From Desulfobulbaceae bacterium (lineage in GTDB: Bacteria > Desulfobacterota > Desulfobulbia > Desulfobulbales > SURF-16), in contig JANTGB010000015.1 in NCBI GenBank assembly GCA_024763115.1, forward strand, positions 1-16,110: a DNA stretch of 16,110 nt, in the 5' to 3' direction. Below are positions 9,301 through 15,929 of this stretch, in pieces. Under the pieces are notes generated by a model, which searched no databases, was not told the DNA's origin, and saw only the letters and a list, made by a program, of their open reading frames with translations. The first letter of the stretch is position 1. Each line of letters opens with the position of its first letter. Made by a program: the position numbers and the translations under genes.

Positions 9301-12300
9301 CGCCGATAATATAAAAGTTGGCGGCAATCATAACTTTGCGGTGGATCAATCGCTCTTTTTTGCGACCCGGCGCGTCATCTTTGCCGAAACCGCAGGCCCT
9401 GAGCAGGGCCTCTATCTGAGCCAGGCCCAATGGGACGGCTTCGGCGGTATCAGGGAAATAACGGTTAACAGCGCCACCGATATTATTTTCAACGGCAATT
9501 ATGATTTAACGGCAGACAACCGGCTTACCTTTGACGCCGGGCGTATCGGCGGTTACGACGCTGATACGGTAAGTATCGCCGCCCCTTATCTGGTTCTGCG
9601 AAATTCCGGAAACCAGGCCGGGGAGGGAACCGCATGGCTGAACAGCGAGACTGACCTCAGCGGTAACGGCGCAATAACATTTACGGGCGGCAATTTCCTG
9701 ACCCTGGGACCCGGTGTTCTTGAACTGGACGGTTTCGGCACCGCAATACTTGAGACCAGCGGCGATCTTGCCCTTACCGGCCAGGGGAAATCAAGCGACG
9801 GTTCCACTACCTCGTCAATGTTTGATATAAGCGGCGACCTGGTAATTGATGCCGCCAGGGTCACCCTTGCCCCGGAAATTTCCTCCACTTACAACAAAGA
9901 GGAAGATCAGTGGGAAATCGATTTGACAGCCGCTGATTTCCATCTCCGTGCCGCAGGCGACCTGACCGTTCATGAGGCGGGAGCCTCGTCTTCCGCCTAT
10001 ACCTTTATCGGCGGGGCGTTGAAAATGGAGGCGGGCGATAAGCTGGTTATGGACGGCCTGATCGACACCATTGCCGGTCGGATCACCCTGGAGGGGCAGG
10101 ACGTTGTTGTGGGCGGCACGGTAAACGCCGTGGGGTCGGATGAGTATGGCGGCGGAATTTACGTTAACGCCGCTTCCTCCTTTGCCCTGAACAGCGGTGT
10201 TTTTGACGTTTCCGCCGGCAGCCGGGGCGATGCCGGTTTTATCTCTATCCGCGCTCCGGAGGCCGACTTGTTCAGCATTGACTCGGCCTCGCAACTGTCG
10301 GGCCGTGCCCGGGGCGGTCGGGGCGGCTCCTTTTTCCTGGACGTTACTGATCTGTCCGGCGCGACCGGGTTCATGAGTATTGACGAACTGGCCGCCCTGC
10401 TGGGCGACTTCGACCATCGTATCGACCTGCGCAGCCGGCAGAACAACATGATCCTCAACAGCAGCCTGGCGGCCGATTACCTGAAACTCACCGCCGACGG
10501 CGGCAGACTGGATATCTACGGCTCCCTGAACGGTTTGAACCAGGGCGTTATAGAGTTAAACAGCGGCAACGATCTGAATCTTTATCAGGGCAGCGTATTG
10601 AGTAATGCCGACTCGGTTTATCTCGCCTCCGGCCGGGGCTGGATAAACTTCCTGGAGGGGGCGGAAATCAACCTGGGCGGCGATGATGCCTCCCTTTATA
10701 TTCGAACGCTTACGGAAAGCGGCGTAAGCGGCATATGCGCCAACCTGAACGGTGCCCTTGTCGGGGTCAATAACATCGATATCTCAGGGGTTCTGCTCTA
10801 CGAAGACACCACAGTCATTGCCGACGGCGTCCCGGACAGCGGTGACGATTATTTTGCCGATGCCACGGATTTCGGCAACGGGGCGGCGGCGTTGAAAGAA
10901 GAAGTAATGAAAAGTCTGGGCTACGTGGATGAAAACGGCAACGCCCTTGCCGCAGAAGAGCTTGAGGCCCTGGGAATAGAGATGCATGTCCGCCCGGAAC
11001 TGGAAATCCGCAGTGATGCCGATCTTACTGTCACGGGTGAATGGAATTTAGACAGCAAGAAAAACGAGGTATGTTATCCGTATGTCGGCTGTTTCGAACT
11101 TGGTGATCCGCTGCCGTGGCTTTTCGGCGGTGAACGGCTCAACCTGACCCTGCGGGCCGCCGCGGATCTGATCGTTGACGGACAGGTTGTCGCCACCCCT
11201 ACTTCCAACACCTGGGGCAACTATGTTGATGATAACGGGGATAGCGTCAGTTCGTATTATCAATCCGCCTGGGGTAACTATGTAGAAGATTTCAGCGGCG
11301 CATCCGCCAATATCAATCTTGTTGCCGGGGCTGACCATTTATCCGCCGACATTATGGCTGTCCGGGGAGACGGCTCCCTGCATTTCGGCGGGGTCGAAGT
11401 AAATAATATGTGGCGGGCCGGCATGGTCTACAGTGAAACCGGAGATGTCAGCTTTGCCTCGGCCGGTGATACCATCATTGATCAGGCCCCGGACAATAAC
11501 TCTTCTTTAAGCGTTACTCCTACCCCGTGGAGTACGGCGGGCCTGCAGGCAAACCTCAGCAGCTACCGCGGCGACATCTCAGGCCGGGTGGGTGGTGATT
11601 TAATCGTAAACGGCGTTATACAGAGCGGTTCCGGCAATATTGATATAGATGTGGCCGGCAACCTGGATGTTATCGACAACAGCGGTGCCGTCCGCACCAC
11701 CGGTCTGGCCGCCGCTCACGGGTATCATGCCTATCAGGACGACAGAAACTACTGGCACATTGATGCCGACATGATGCATTACTATGAGTACGGCGGCGGC
11801 GGGGACATAGTCCTGGACGTGGCCGGCAGCGTCAGGGGCGGTTTCAGCGATACCGACTGGGCTGTGTGGTGGGGCGAGGAGGTCGATTCGCCATGGAGCG
11901 CCTCCTACCTGTTAACCATTGATGACTATAACCTGAGAACAACGGATGGCGACAGGGTCGAGTCCGCCACCCTGGGCCTTGCCGCCATGGCCGGCGGCAG
12001 CCTCAGCATAAAGGCGGGCGGCGATATCAGCGGCCAGGCCGCCACCTTCGGTGCCGGTGATCTGACCCTGCAAAGCGGCTCCAACATTGATGGTCGTTTT
12101 CTTAACCGCGACGGCAGGGCTGATATCCATGCCCAGGGAAGTGTGGGCACCGGATACCGGAGGAACGATCTTTTTGATGCCGGGCTTGAGCTTGAACTCG
12201 GTGATTCCATCCTCAACATCTCCAGCCAGGGTTCCGTTGATATTCATTCCGTGCAAAGCCCGGCCCCTGATAAGCAAAATATTTTTACCGAGGCCACCGG

Positions 12301-14164
12301 CGTCAGCCTGAAATCAAACCTCGGCAATGTCAGGATAGCTCCCGGCTCTACCGACAAAATTCCGGTTTTGCCCGGGACATTACAAGTCAACGCTGCCAAC
12401 GACATTATCTTTTATGCTGCTAATCTGCTGATGGCACCGTCCGGTACCGGTCAGCTGCAACTGACGGCGGGTCACGACATCCTGGGGGCGTACGCGAAAA
12501 TAGCGGAACATCAGCCGGTGACAATCACCATGGAACAGTATGACCCGGCTACCTACTACGGCCTGCTCAGCAAGCGTACCAAGGACATGCCGGATGCCCC
12601 CCTGTATCTTTATTATGATGAGGATGGCCGGAAGGTTGCGGCTGAGCCGGTTGTCATCAGGGCCGGCAATGACATCTCCGACCTGCATTTTAACCTGCCC
12701 AGGAGCGCCGACATCTTTGCCGGCGGCAATATCAATGATCTGGAGCTTAAGGCGCAGAATATTCTGGCCACCGACATCACCCGGGTGCGGGCGGTTGGCG
12801 ATATCATTCTGGGTTCCTATGAGCGGGGCGGTGATAATGCCGTCAACTCCGGTTATCTTCTTGCCGGCCCCGGCGCCCTCTTTGTTCAGGCCGGCGGCGA
12901 TATTGATCTCGGCACCACCCTGGGAATCCGTACCGTGGCCAACGGTTTTGCCGGCAGATCTACCGATGATTTAAATTCAACCGGCGGCGAGGAAAATATC
13001 TGGGCTGACGGCATCCATCCCGGCCTGGATTTCGAGGGCGCTGATATTTACGTAACCGCCGGTCCGGCCGTGGAGCGGCAGGGAGAGCTCGGCACAGCCG
13101 ACGTGGACGGTTTTTTCGACACCATACGATTATACGGCAAGCTCTTTTCCATGATTCAGGCCAGTGACACCATAGAGGATGCGGTTGCTGCCATGGAGAA
13201 GGAGGCAGCCGATACCGCCCCCGGGACAATGGAGAAGGTGATGTCCGCCATTGCGGCCTGTTCCAGCCCTGAGGCGGCAGCCAGGGCCGTGGAAGATCTG
13301 GCCCGCGAGGAGGCAATCGGCCCCATGTTCGGTCGCCTGACGCCTGTTGAGCCGGAAGAGGGCGGGCGCGTTATCATGACCCAGTCGCAGATCGCCACCC
13401 ACTACGGCGGCGACATAAACATCCTGGCAGCCAATGCCATGGATGTCGGTTACAGCTTCTTTTCATCAAATAATGAGGATGCCGGCTATGATTTAAGCGG
13501 CGGTATCAAGACCGAGTTCGGCGGCGATATCAACATCTACTCGGTGGGAGACCTGAATGTTAACGAGTCTCGCATCATGACCTGGATGGGCGGTGACATG
13601 ACCTTCTGGAGTGAGGCTGATATCAATGCCGGCCGCGGCTCGAAAACAGCGGTTAATGCCTCGGGCAATAATTTTACCAGAAAAAATGAAAAAGGAGTTT
13701 ATGAAATATTTAAAAAACCTTCCGCTTCCGGCTCCGGCATCAGGGCGCTGACCTATGATCCGGACGGGCCCGGCGGGCCGCGGGAGATGCCGGAACCGGG
13801 CGATATCTATCTCTTTGCGCCGTCGGGCATTATTGACGCCGGGGAGGCGGGAATTGTCGGGGGCGCTATTTACCTGGCCGCCACCGAGGTATTGAATGCC
13901 CGGAATATTACCTTTAACGCCGGAGGGGTAGGGGTGCCGATAGCAGCCGACACCTCCTTGAGCCTGGGGGCGATCAGCGGGGCAGGCAATATCGCCGCCG
14001 CCGCCGGCGAGGTAACCAGAAACGTCAGCGGTCTTGACGAGGCAGGGCAAAAGGCCCTTGATCAGGCAGCTGCCCTTACCAAAGACCTGAAACCGCGCTG
14101 GGTCGAAGTTAAGGTGCTGGATATAATTGAAGACAAGGGAACAATGAAAGATGAAAATATGTAA
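3395..14164 (+). CDS. tpsA: Giant TpsA exoprotein: filamentous-haemagglutinin-like adhesin with DUF3739-type C-terminus
   Basis: A 3589-aa protein (roughly 370 kDa) secreted by the two-partner route. The signal peptide covers 1-33 (cleavage AKA|A). The TPS secretion domain spans about 60-300, with the segments WNSFDVGEKAWVYFNQ and FGRVTGDGSVYLINQNGILF. NQNGI at 142-146 stands for the usual NPNGI. A very long right-handed beta-helix follows. It is marked by recurring h-D-h-S-G turns, for example at residues 492-497, 776-781, 842-846, 1212-1216, 1639-1644, 2143-2147 and 2270-2274. An EF-hand-like loop lies at 608-619. Helix-rich insertions lie at about 905-1012 and 3239-3315. From about 3320 the repeated GGDINI segments and then DIYLFAPSGIIDAGEAGI (3470-3487) match what I know of the DUF3739 domain of such haemagglutinins. 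The chain ends in a short helix and LKPRWVEVKVLDI. There is no VENN motif or toxin tail, so it is not CdiA-like. Cysteines are rare. Likely role: adhesion, aggregation or biofilm matrix. A G9 tract at 3581-3589 could switch it off. The frame is intact throughout. Confidence 0.95.
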   Translation: MMKINGNGIKKIYRSLALSLGGLALILPATAKAATNAPPVFFGSRANYTRSISSFVLPVPRAGGGWQNCDYALDSSINKMTVSQDGRNAVAEWNSFDVGEKAWVYFNQKGNTDWKILNRIYDVNPSRIFGRVTGDGSVYLINQNGILFGRGSSINVHSLVASALNVDNNDFLDQQQDTALSFTMENYAGLNNWDSNNSIISNEGEISVELIDGEKVIRNGSVFLMAPHVENSGTIVAPFGQVALVAADEVQLEQDTTPEYTNEKIIRLTGDAGYAVNREQGKIVADNGLAGLYGAVVNQEGLIRSVTSVYHRGRIQLRASEKITTGIKSETLTPVTDSPEPTGKSYEHKGGEIYLAGLDPAEGPNRAYTGEIVHQGLIYAPSGEVLMRSSGDITLGDQSLIDVAGLWSNRSADALWFTQEMNSAQLKDDHLQKDGIFYRHEVTVNELFGSTIGDFADTYANAEMTSRQKASRGGSVSLRALGGHIDIRQGAKIDISGGGHFNAGSAGSMTKVVYGNKVINISEAPAELSYEYFVDYYEKTHERYRVTDVFKGIYYGGNLPLYDYLGAHKEGHDAGSLEIIAKSFSFNGYLLAGIEIGPYQSYGFSAFDQNGDGKIADDERVIKVNGKEVTEKQRRPAGGRLTIGGDGDGELTRNIEEADYVNEVIITAGKDEAGATDPDFDYRISTLPAEVISNSGAGYVEIKSNYRISVAPGALVEMEAGARLSLTSRRIDHEGAVSIPSGKVTFTVRENSTTFPDNTDYFLDFNELLYLEEKSRIDVSGEQLDNWSAVLAGEEPDPAVMKDGGAIVLQDTSKKYGAYRNGDPDQDIEVGEGVIVAESAVLDVSGGYEITEGGKVTPGNGGAISISGSNVVLAGELRGHSLAGAEGGTLSLTAGRIDIVGGESASLALGRLVAAELQNKVLADSLEEAGLQEDFDQLITLLQGGITEESLAALEAFPAGAYLDGGEEINDLLARGRLYLYERRQYEDVSQPFAALAAYLDQDQLSAAAPLTTSWPSFTEEGRTNDTNFLLPPESSGRGLIINEDAFRQSGFSHLSFNAGGEITIADNVYLVPSLTRLSPPNLAQQIANPLYPGEYYEEIPYLYGPGSLSFSAGNFSASKSSSLVVHPGGTINIETSNDLRLDCVVEAPAGVINVSAVDLVLGSTARLLATGYNVPAREKEYDRLDITYTPLDGGRISLVGSDLLIEKGALVDVSGSRPVITEYYSGRGDSRLAGREDYYVGVRGAGAAGSISLEYQGSLDVAGDLAADSYLAGLVNGSLTIVRSNPYEGLRITTELLDIFRDNDFYGWIMGSSHSLLFEQNLDFSHYGSVTLDSPTLVAASGAEVKINAHELFLDSSRYPAGYGSGSILYADNHRNDSQEMGTFTLSGDYLDVNGMIKFDNTVEAKLSSAHDIRLSDRFYVDDPDESRYYFFAGWLANPSGSLTLEAERIYPTSLSDFILYAGDTLTTLPAGNRVSDNIIYSAGSSLTLIANRVDHQGYVAAPLGSLSFIGITEEFINNNAEFLDSLGHHDKSYKITDAEDIANSYLNTLITDSREFFNREGAEAGSRIMVGADSVTTVAGASCLIDYGEIDEKGVFWTIDPTTVGAFATRKPEDVTVVPAKTITLDGDEVVLREGADIDLSGSGGLFAHRFLPGIDGTGNPLLRKNQYLLVPGFDLPGRTVTITRGSAIAAGTYTILELDADHGENAKFAFLPGAMILIDQGNSYKTYENTSVEGYELVSGLFGHSGLRPADQSPTSFAVRSAEDVINEGYFALKSIVAGKGGSFTLKGRESLVTSVIEADINAHPLDGFAGGAFAVAAREIEVSGENAELDPDFTIDDELPAGLRGKLFIKDTTFSGNGFADIAIGDETITRSVVFKENSLVRGRNITVAAGSGYDGAGNEQTGLIAMEENSTIVALDDNDSSATLVFKVDSEGGFAEDDDDHGAAPGAIELAETSVIRTVNAVLSADNIKVGGNHNFAVDQSLFFATRRVIFAETAGPEQGLYLSQAQWDGFGGIREITVNSATDIIFNGNYDLTADNRLTFDAGRIGGYDADTVSIAAPYLVLRNSGNQAGEGTAWLNSETDLSGNGAITFTGGNFLTLGPGVLELDGFGTAILETSGDLALTGQGKSSDGSTTSSMFDISGDLVIDAARVTLAPEISSTYNKEEDQWEIDLTAADFHLRAAGDLTVHEAGASSSAYTFIGGALKMEAGDKLVMDGLIDTIAGRITLEGQDVVVGGTVNAVGSDEYGGGIYVNAASSFALNSGVFDVSAGSRGDAGFISIRAPEADLFSIDSASQLSGRARGGRGGSFFLDVTDLSGATGFMSIDELAALLGDFDHRIDLRSRQNNMILNSSLAADYLKLTADGGRLDIYGSLNGLNQGVIELNSGNDLNLYQGSVLSNADSVYLASGRGWINFLEGAEINLGGDDASLYIRTLTESGVSGICANLNGALVGVNNIDISGVLLYEDTTVIADGVPDSGDDYFADATDFGNGAAALKEEVMKSLGYVDENGNALAAEELEALGIEMHVRPELEIRSDADLTVTGEWNLDSKKNEVCYPYVGCFELGDPLPWLFGGERLNLTLRAAADLIVDGQVVATPTSNTWGNYVDDNGDSVSSYYQSAWGNYVEDFSGASANINLVAGADHLSADIMAVRGDGSLHFGGVEVNNMWRAGMVYSETGDVSFASAGDTIIDQAPDNNSSLSVTPTPWSTAGLQANLSSYRGDISGRVGGDLIVNGVIQSGSGNIDIDVAGNLDVIDNSGAVRTTGLAAAHGYHAYQDDRNYWHIDADMMHYYEYGGGGDIVLDVAGSVRGGFSDTDWAVWWGEEVDSPWSASYLLTIDDYNLRTTDGDRVESATLGLAAMAGGSLSIKAGGDISGQAATFGAGDLTLQSGSNIDGRFLNRDGRADIHAQGSVGTGYRRNDLFDAGLELELGDSILNISSQGSVDIHSVQSPAPDKQNIFTEATGVSLKSNLGNVRIAPGSTDKIPVLPGTLQVNAANDIIFYAANLLMAPSGTGQLQLTAGHDILGAYAKIAEHQPVTITMEQYDPATYYGLLSKRTKDMPDAPLYLYYDEDGRKVAAEPVVIRAGNDISDLHFNLPRSADIFAGGNINDLELKAQNILATDITRVRAVGDIILGSYERGGDNAVNSGYLLAGPGALFVQAGGDIDLGTTLGIRTVANGFAGRSTDDLNSTGGEENIWADGIHPGLDFEGADIYVTAGPAVERQGELGTADVDGFFDTIRLYGKLFSMIQASDTIEDAVAAMEKEAADTAPGTMEKVMSAIAACSSPEAAARAVEDLAREEAIGPMFGRLTPVEPEEGGRVIMTQSQIATHYGGDINILAANAMDVGYSFFSSNNEDAGYDLSGGIKTEFGGDINIYSVGDLNVNESRIMTWMGGDMTFWSEADINAGRGSKTAVNASGNNFTRKNEKGVYEIFKKPSASGSGIRALTYDPDGPGGPREMPEPGDIYLFAPSGIIDAGEAGIVGGAIYLAATEVLNARNITFNAGGVGVPIAADTSLSLGAISGAGNIAAAAGEVTRNVSGLDEAGQKALDQAAALTKDLKPRWVEVKVLDIIEDKGTMKDENM
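3581..3589 (+). repeat. G9 homopolymer inside the start of tpsA, possible phase-variation tract
   Basis: Nine consecutive G bases encode Gly63-Gly65, directly before the TPS domain. Loss of one G brings a TAA at 3624-3626 into frame, and gain of one G brings a TGA at 3682-3684 into frame, so a one-base slip would cut the protein to about 75-95 residues. It is the longest G run I noticed in the window. Poly-G or poly-C tracts are known switches in bacterial adhesin genes. Confidence 0.6.
5216..5251 (+). other. EF-hand-like calcium-binding loop within TpsA
   Basis: Residues 608-619 read DQNGDGKIADDE. This fits the 12-residue EF-hand/dockerin loop: Asp1, Asn3, Asp5, Gly6, Ile8 and Glu12. It sits in a non-repetitive insertion of the beta-helix between aromatic-rich segments. 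Only one such loop is visible, so it may be a single structural calcium site rather than a paired EF-hand. Confidence 0.6.
11213..11290 (+). repeat. Short duplicated motif in TpsA (WGNYV-D/E-D)
   Basis: WGNYVDD (residues 2607-2613) and WGNYVED (2626-2632) recur 19 residues apart, at 11213-11233 and 11270-11290. The DNA copies differ at several third positions, so the similarity is kept at protein level. A Cys pair precedes them: C2560 and C2566, in CYPYVGC. Confidence 0.55.
14135..14140 (+). promoter_or_regulatory. Ribosome-binding site of the ExbB-fusion gene, inside tpsA
   Basis: AAGGGA lies 10 nt before ATG 14151 and inside the last codons of tpsA. The start codon precedes the tpsA stop (14162-14164), so the genes overlap by 14 nt (14151-14164) in different frames. 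Ribosomes finishing tpsA are therefore well placed to restart here, which predicts translational coupling. Confidence 0.6.
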
Positions 14165-15929
14165 TATATGTTGGAAAGTTAAAAAGGGACTTCTGGTGTC
14201 AATGGCTCTTCTGGTTTTTGTTCTGTCGCTTTCAGTCCCGTCGGCAAAGGCCTGGTGGAATGAGGACTGGCAGTACCGCCGCACCATTGATATCAACACG
14301 ACGGCAGGCGGAGTTACAACTGCCCTGCAGGGACATCCGCTTTTAATCCGTCTGCACAGCGGCAACTTTGATTTTACCACGGCCGGGGATGACGGGGCTG
14401 ATCTTCGTTTTATCGGTTCGAACGATACGGAACCCCTGAAGTTTTTTATCGAGTCCTATGATCCGCTCGATGAGCTGGCCTTTATCTGGGTCAAGCCGAC
14501 AACCCTGCCGGTCGGCGCCGCCACCGTTTATCTATACTACGGCAACCCTGAGGCAGCCCCGGCCTCTGACCCGGCCGGCATATATGACGTGGCTCAGACA
14601 GCGGCCTTTCATTTCAGTGAGATGGAGGGACTTCCTCAAGACTCGACCGCGTACGGGAATAATGCCGATGATTTTGTCGGTGCCCAGGGGCTTCCCTCCA
14701 TTATCGGCAACGGAATTACCCTGAACGGGTCTGACAGAATGATAATTGCCCCTGCGCCTTCCCTGCAGGGGGAAGAGTTTTCCTTTTCCACCTGGGTACG
14801 CTCAGGCGAGCCGCTTGACAATGCGCCGCTTCTGCTGCGTGAGGGCGAGGGAGTCAGGCTGAGTGTTCTTATTAACCAGGGCTCACTCCAGGTCGCTCTG
14901 GATCATGAGTCGACCATTTATTCCTTCAGTTCCTTTCCTCTTACCCTGAATACCTGGCACCATATTTTCCTTAATCTTGGTGGAGGTAATATTCACCTTT
15001 ATGTTGACGGCAAGGATGCCGGTTCAACGGAAATTCCGGCTGTTTCTCCAGCAGCGCTTAACGGTAAGCTGCAGATCGGCGGCATGGGCGGAGAAGGGGG
15101 CGGTAGATTTTACGGAGAACTGGATGAACTGCATCTGGGCAGTAAAATTCGTTCCAGTGACTGGATCATGTTTTCTCATGCCAATGAAGCTCCCGGCAGC
15201 TCCCTGGCCGGCATTGGCCCGGAACAGGTGAGGGAGGGCGGCGGTCTGCCTGTTTTTTATCTCGCCACTATTGCCGGCAATATCTCCATGGATGGATGGA
15301 TGATTATTGGTATTCTCATGGTGATTTCCGCCATGAGCTGGCTGGTTCTCTTTCTGAAAGGGTATCTTTACCATAACATGCGGGAGGGCAATAAAAAATT
15401 TCACCATGATTTTGATGCTCTTTCTGAAGTAGTTCCTCTTGAAGACCTGGATGAAAAATATAAGAATTCCCCTCTCTTCGTGATTTACAAATCGGGAGTC
15501 GACTGTCTGAACGGCAGCGAGAAAGGGACAGGCAATTCCGGCGATCCGGCCCTGAACAGAGATCTGCTCAACCATTTCGAGTTCGTTATTGAGCGATCAT
15601 ATATTCATGAGAGTCAGAGGATGAACAACTGGCTGTCAATTCTCACCATGGCTATCTCCGGCGGCCCTTTTCTCGGCCTGCTCGGCACGGTCTGGGGGGT
15701 TATGAATACCTTTGCCGCCATGGCCGAGGCCGGAGAGGCCAACATCATGGCTATTGCCCCGGGTGTGGCCTCGGCCCTTGCCACTACGGTTTTCGGACTC
15801 ATTGTCGCCATCCCCGCCCTGTTCGGCTATAACTATCTGGTTGGGCGGATGAAGGCCATTACCGCTGAAATGAATATTTTTCTGGATGAATTCGCCATTA
15901 AGGTGAAATCAACCATGTTTATTAAATAA
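14151..15929 (+). CDS. DUF2341-LamG-ExbB/TolQ fusion, inner-membrane proton-channel protein
   Basis: A 592-aa fusion. Residues 1-34 form a signal sequence (basic start, hydrophobic 14-28, AKA|WW). About 36-145 is a DUF2341-type domain, beginning WWNEDWQYRRTIDI and ending near VYLYYGNPEA. About 150-335 is a LamG/concanavalin-like sandwich (FSFSTWVRSG, TWHHIFLNL, HLYVDGKDAG, closing GELDELHLG). Transmembrane helices lie at about 384-406, 494-523 and 543-563. The last two carry the MotA/TolQ/ExbB core: GLLGTVWGVMNTF (T513, equivalent to E. coli ExbB T148) and APGVASALATTVFGLIVAIPAL (T546, equivalent to T181). The position of ExbB E176 is Ser541. The topology puts DUF2341 and LamG in the periplasm and the 407-493 loop in the cytoplasm, as in ExbB. 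Family knowledge: ExbB pentamers pair with ExbD and drive TonB-type partners. Inference: it couples proton flow to adhesin export, tethering or release. The partner ExbD is not within the window. Domain calls are strong; the function is unknown. Confidence 0.9.
   Translation: MKICNICWKVKKGLLVSMALLVFVLSLSVPSAKAWWNEDWQYRRTIDINTTAGGVTTALQGHPLLIRLHSGNFDFTTAGDDGADLRFIGSNDTEPLKFFIESYDPLDELAFIWVKPTTLPVGAATVYLYYGNPEAAPASDPAGIYDVAQTAAFHFSEMEGLPQDSTAYGNNADDFVGAQGLPSIIGNGITLNGSDRMIIAPAPSLQGEEFSFSTWVRSGEPLDNAPLLLREGEGVRLSVLINQGSLQVALDHESTIYSFSSFPLTLNTWHHIFLNLGGGNIHLYVDGKDAGSTEIPAVSPAALNGKLQIGGMGGEGGGRFYGELDELHLGSKIRSSDWIMFSHANEAPGSSLAGIGPEQVREGGGLPVFYLATIAGNISMDGWMIIGILMVISAMSWLVLFLKGYLYHNMREGNKKFHHDFDALSEVVPLEDLDEKYKNSPLFVIYKSGVDCLNGSEKGTGNSGDPALNRDLLNHFEFVIERSYIHESQRMNNWLSILTMAISGGPFLGLLGTVWGVMNTFAAMAEAGEANIMAIAPGVASALATTVFGLIVAIPALFGYNYLVGRMKAITAEMNIFLDEFAIKVKSTMFIK

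Noticed and set aside
7994..9430. A 478-codon open frame on the minus strand opposite tpsA
   Set aside because: It runs against the intact tpsA frame and has no recognisable domain. Its composition (Gly/Ala/Val/His-rich, low complexity) is what the complement of a repetitive Gly/Asp-rich gene gives. The other long minus-strand frames, such as 2216-3076, 3545-4234 and 13493-14380, were dropped for the same reason.
13382..14164. CdiA-type contact-dependent inhibition toxin at the TpsA C-terminus
   Set aside because: There is no VENN-like motif, no variable toxin domain and no small immunity gene. The C-terminus looks like DUF3739 and is followed by the ExbB fusion.
15645..15929. A separate exbB gene or frameshifted gene pair instead of a fusion
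   Set aside because: The frame is continuous from 14151 to 15929. No stop, start with ribosome-binding site, or overlap is seen between the LamG-like part and the first membrane helix, so it is a real fusion in this sequence.
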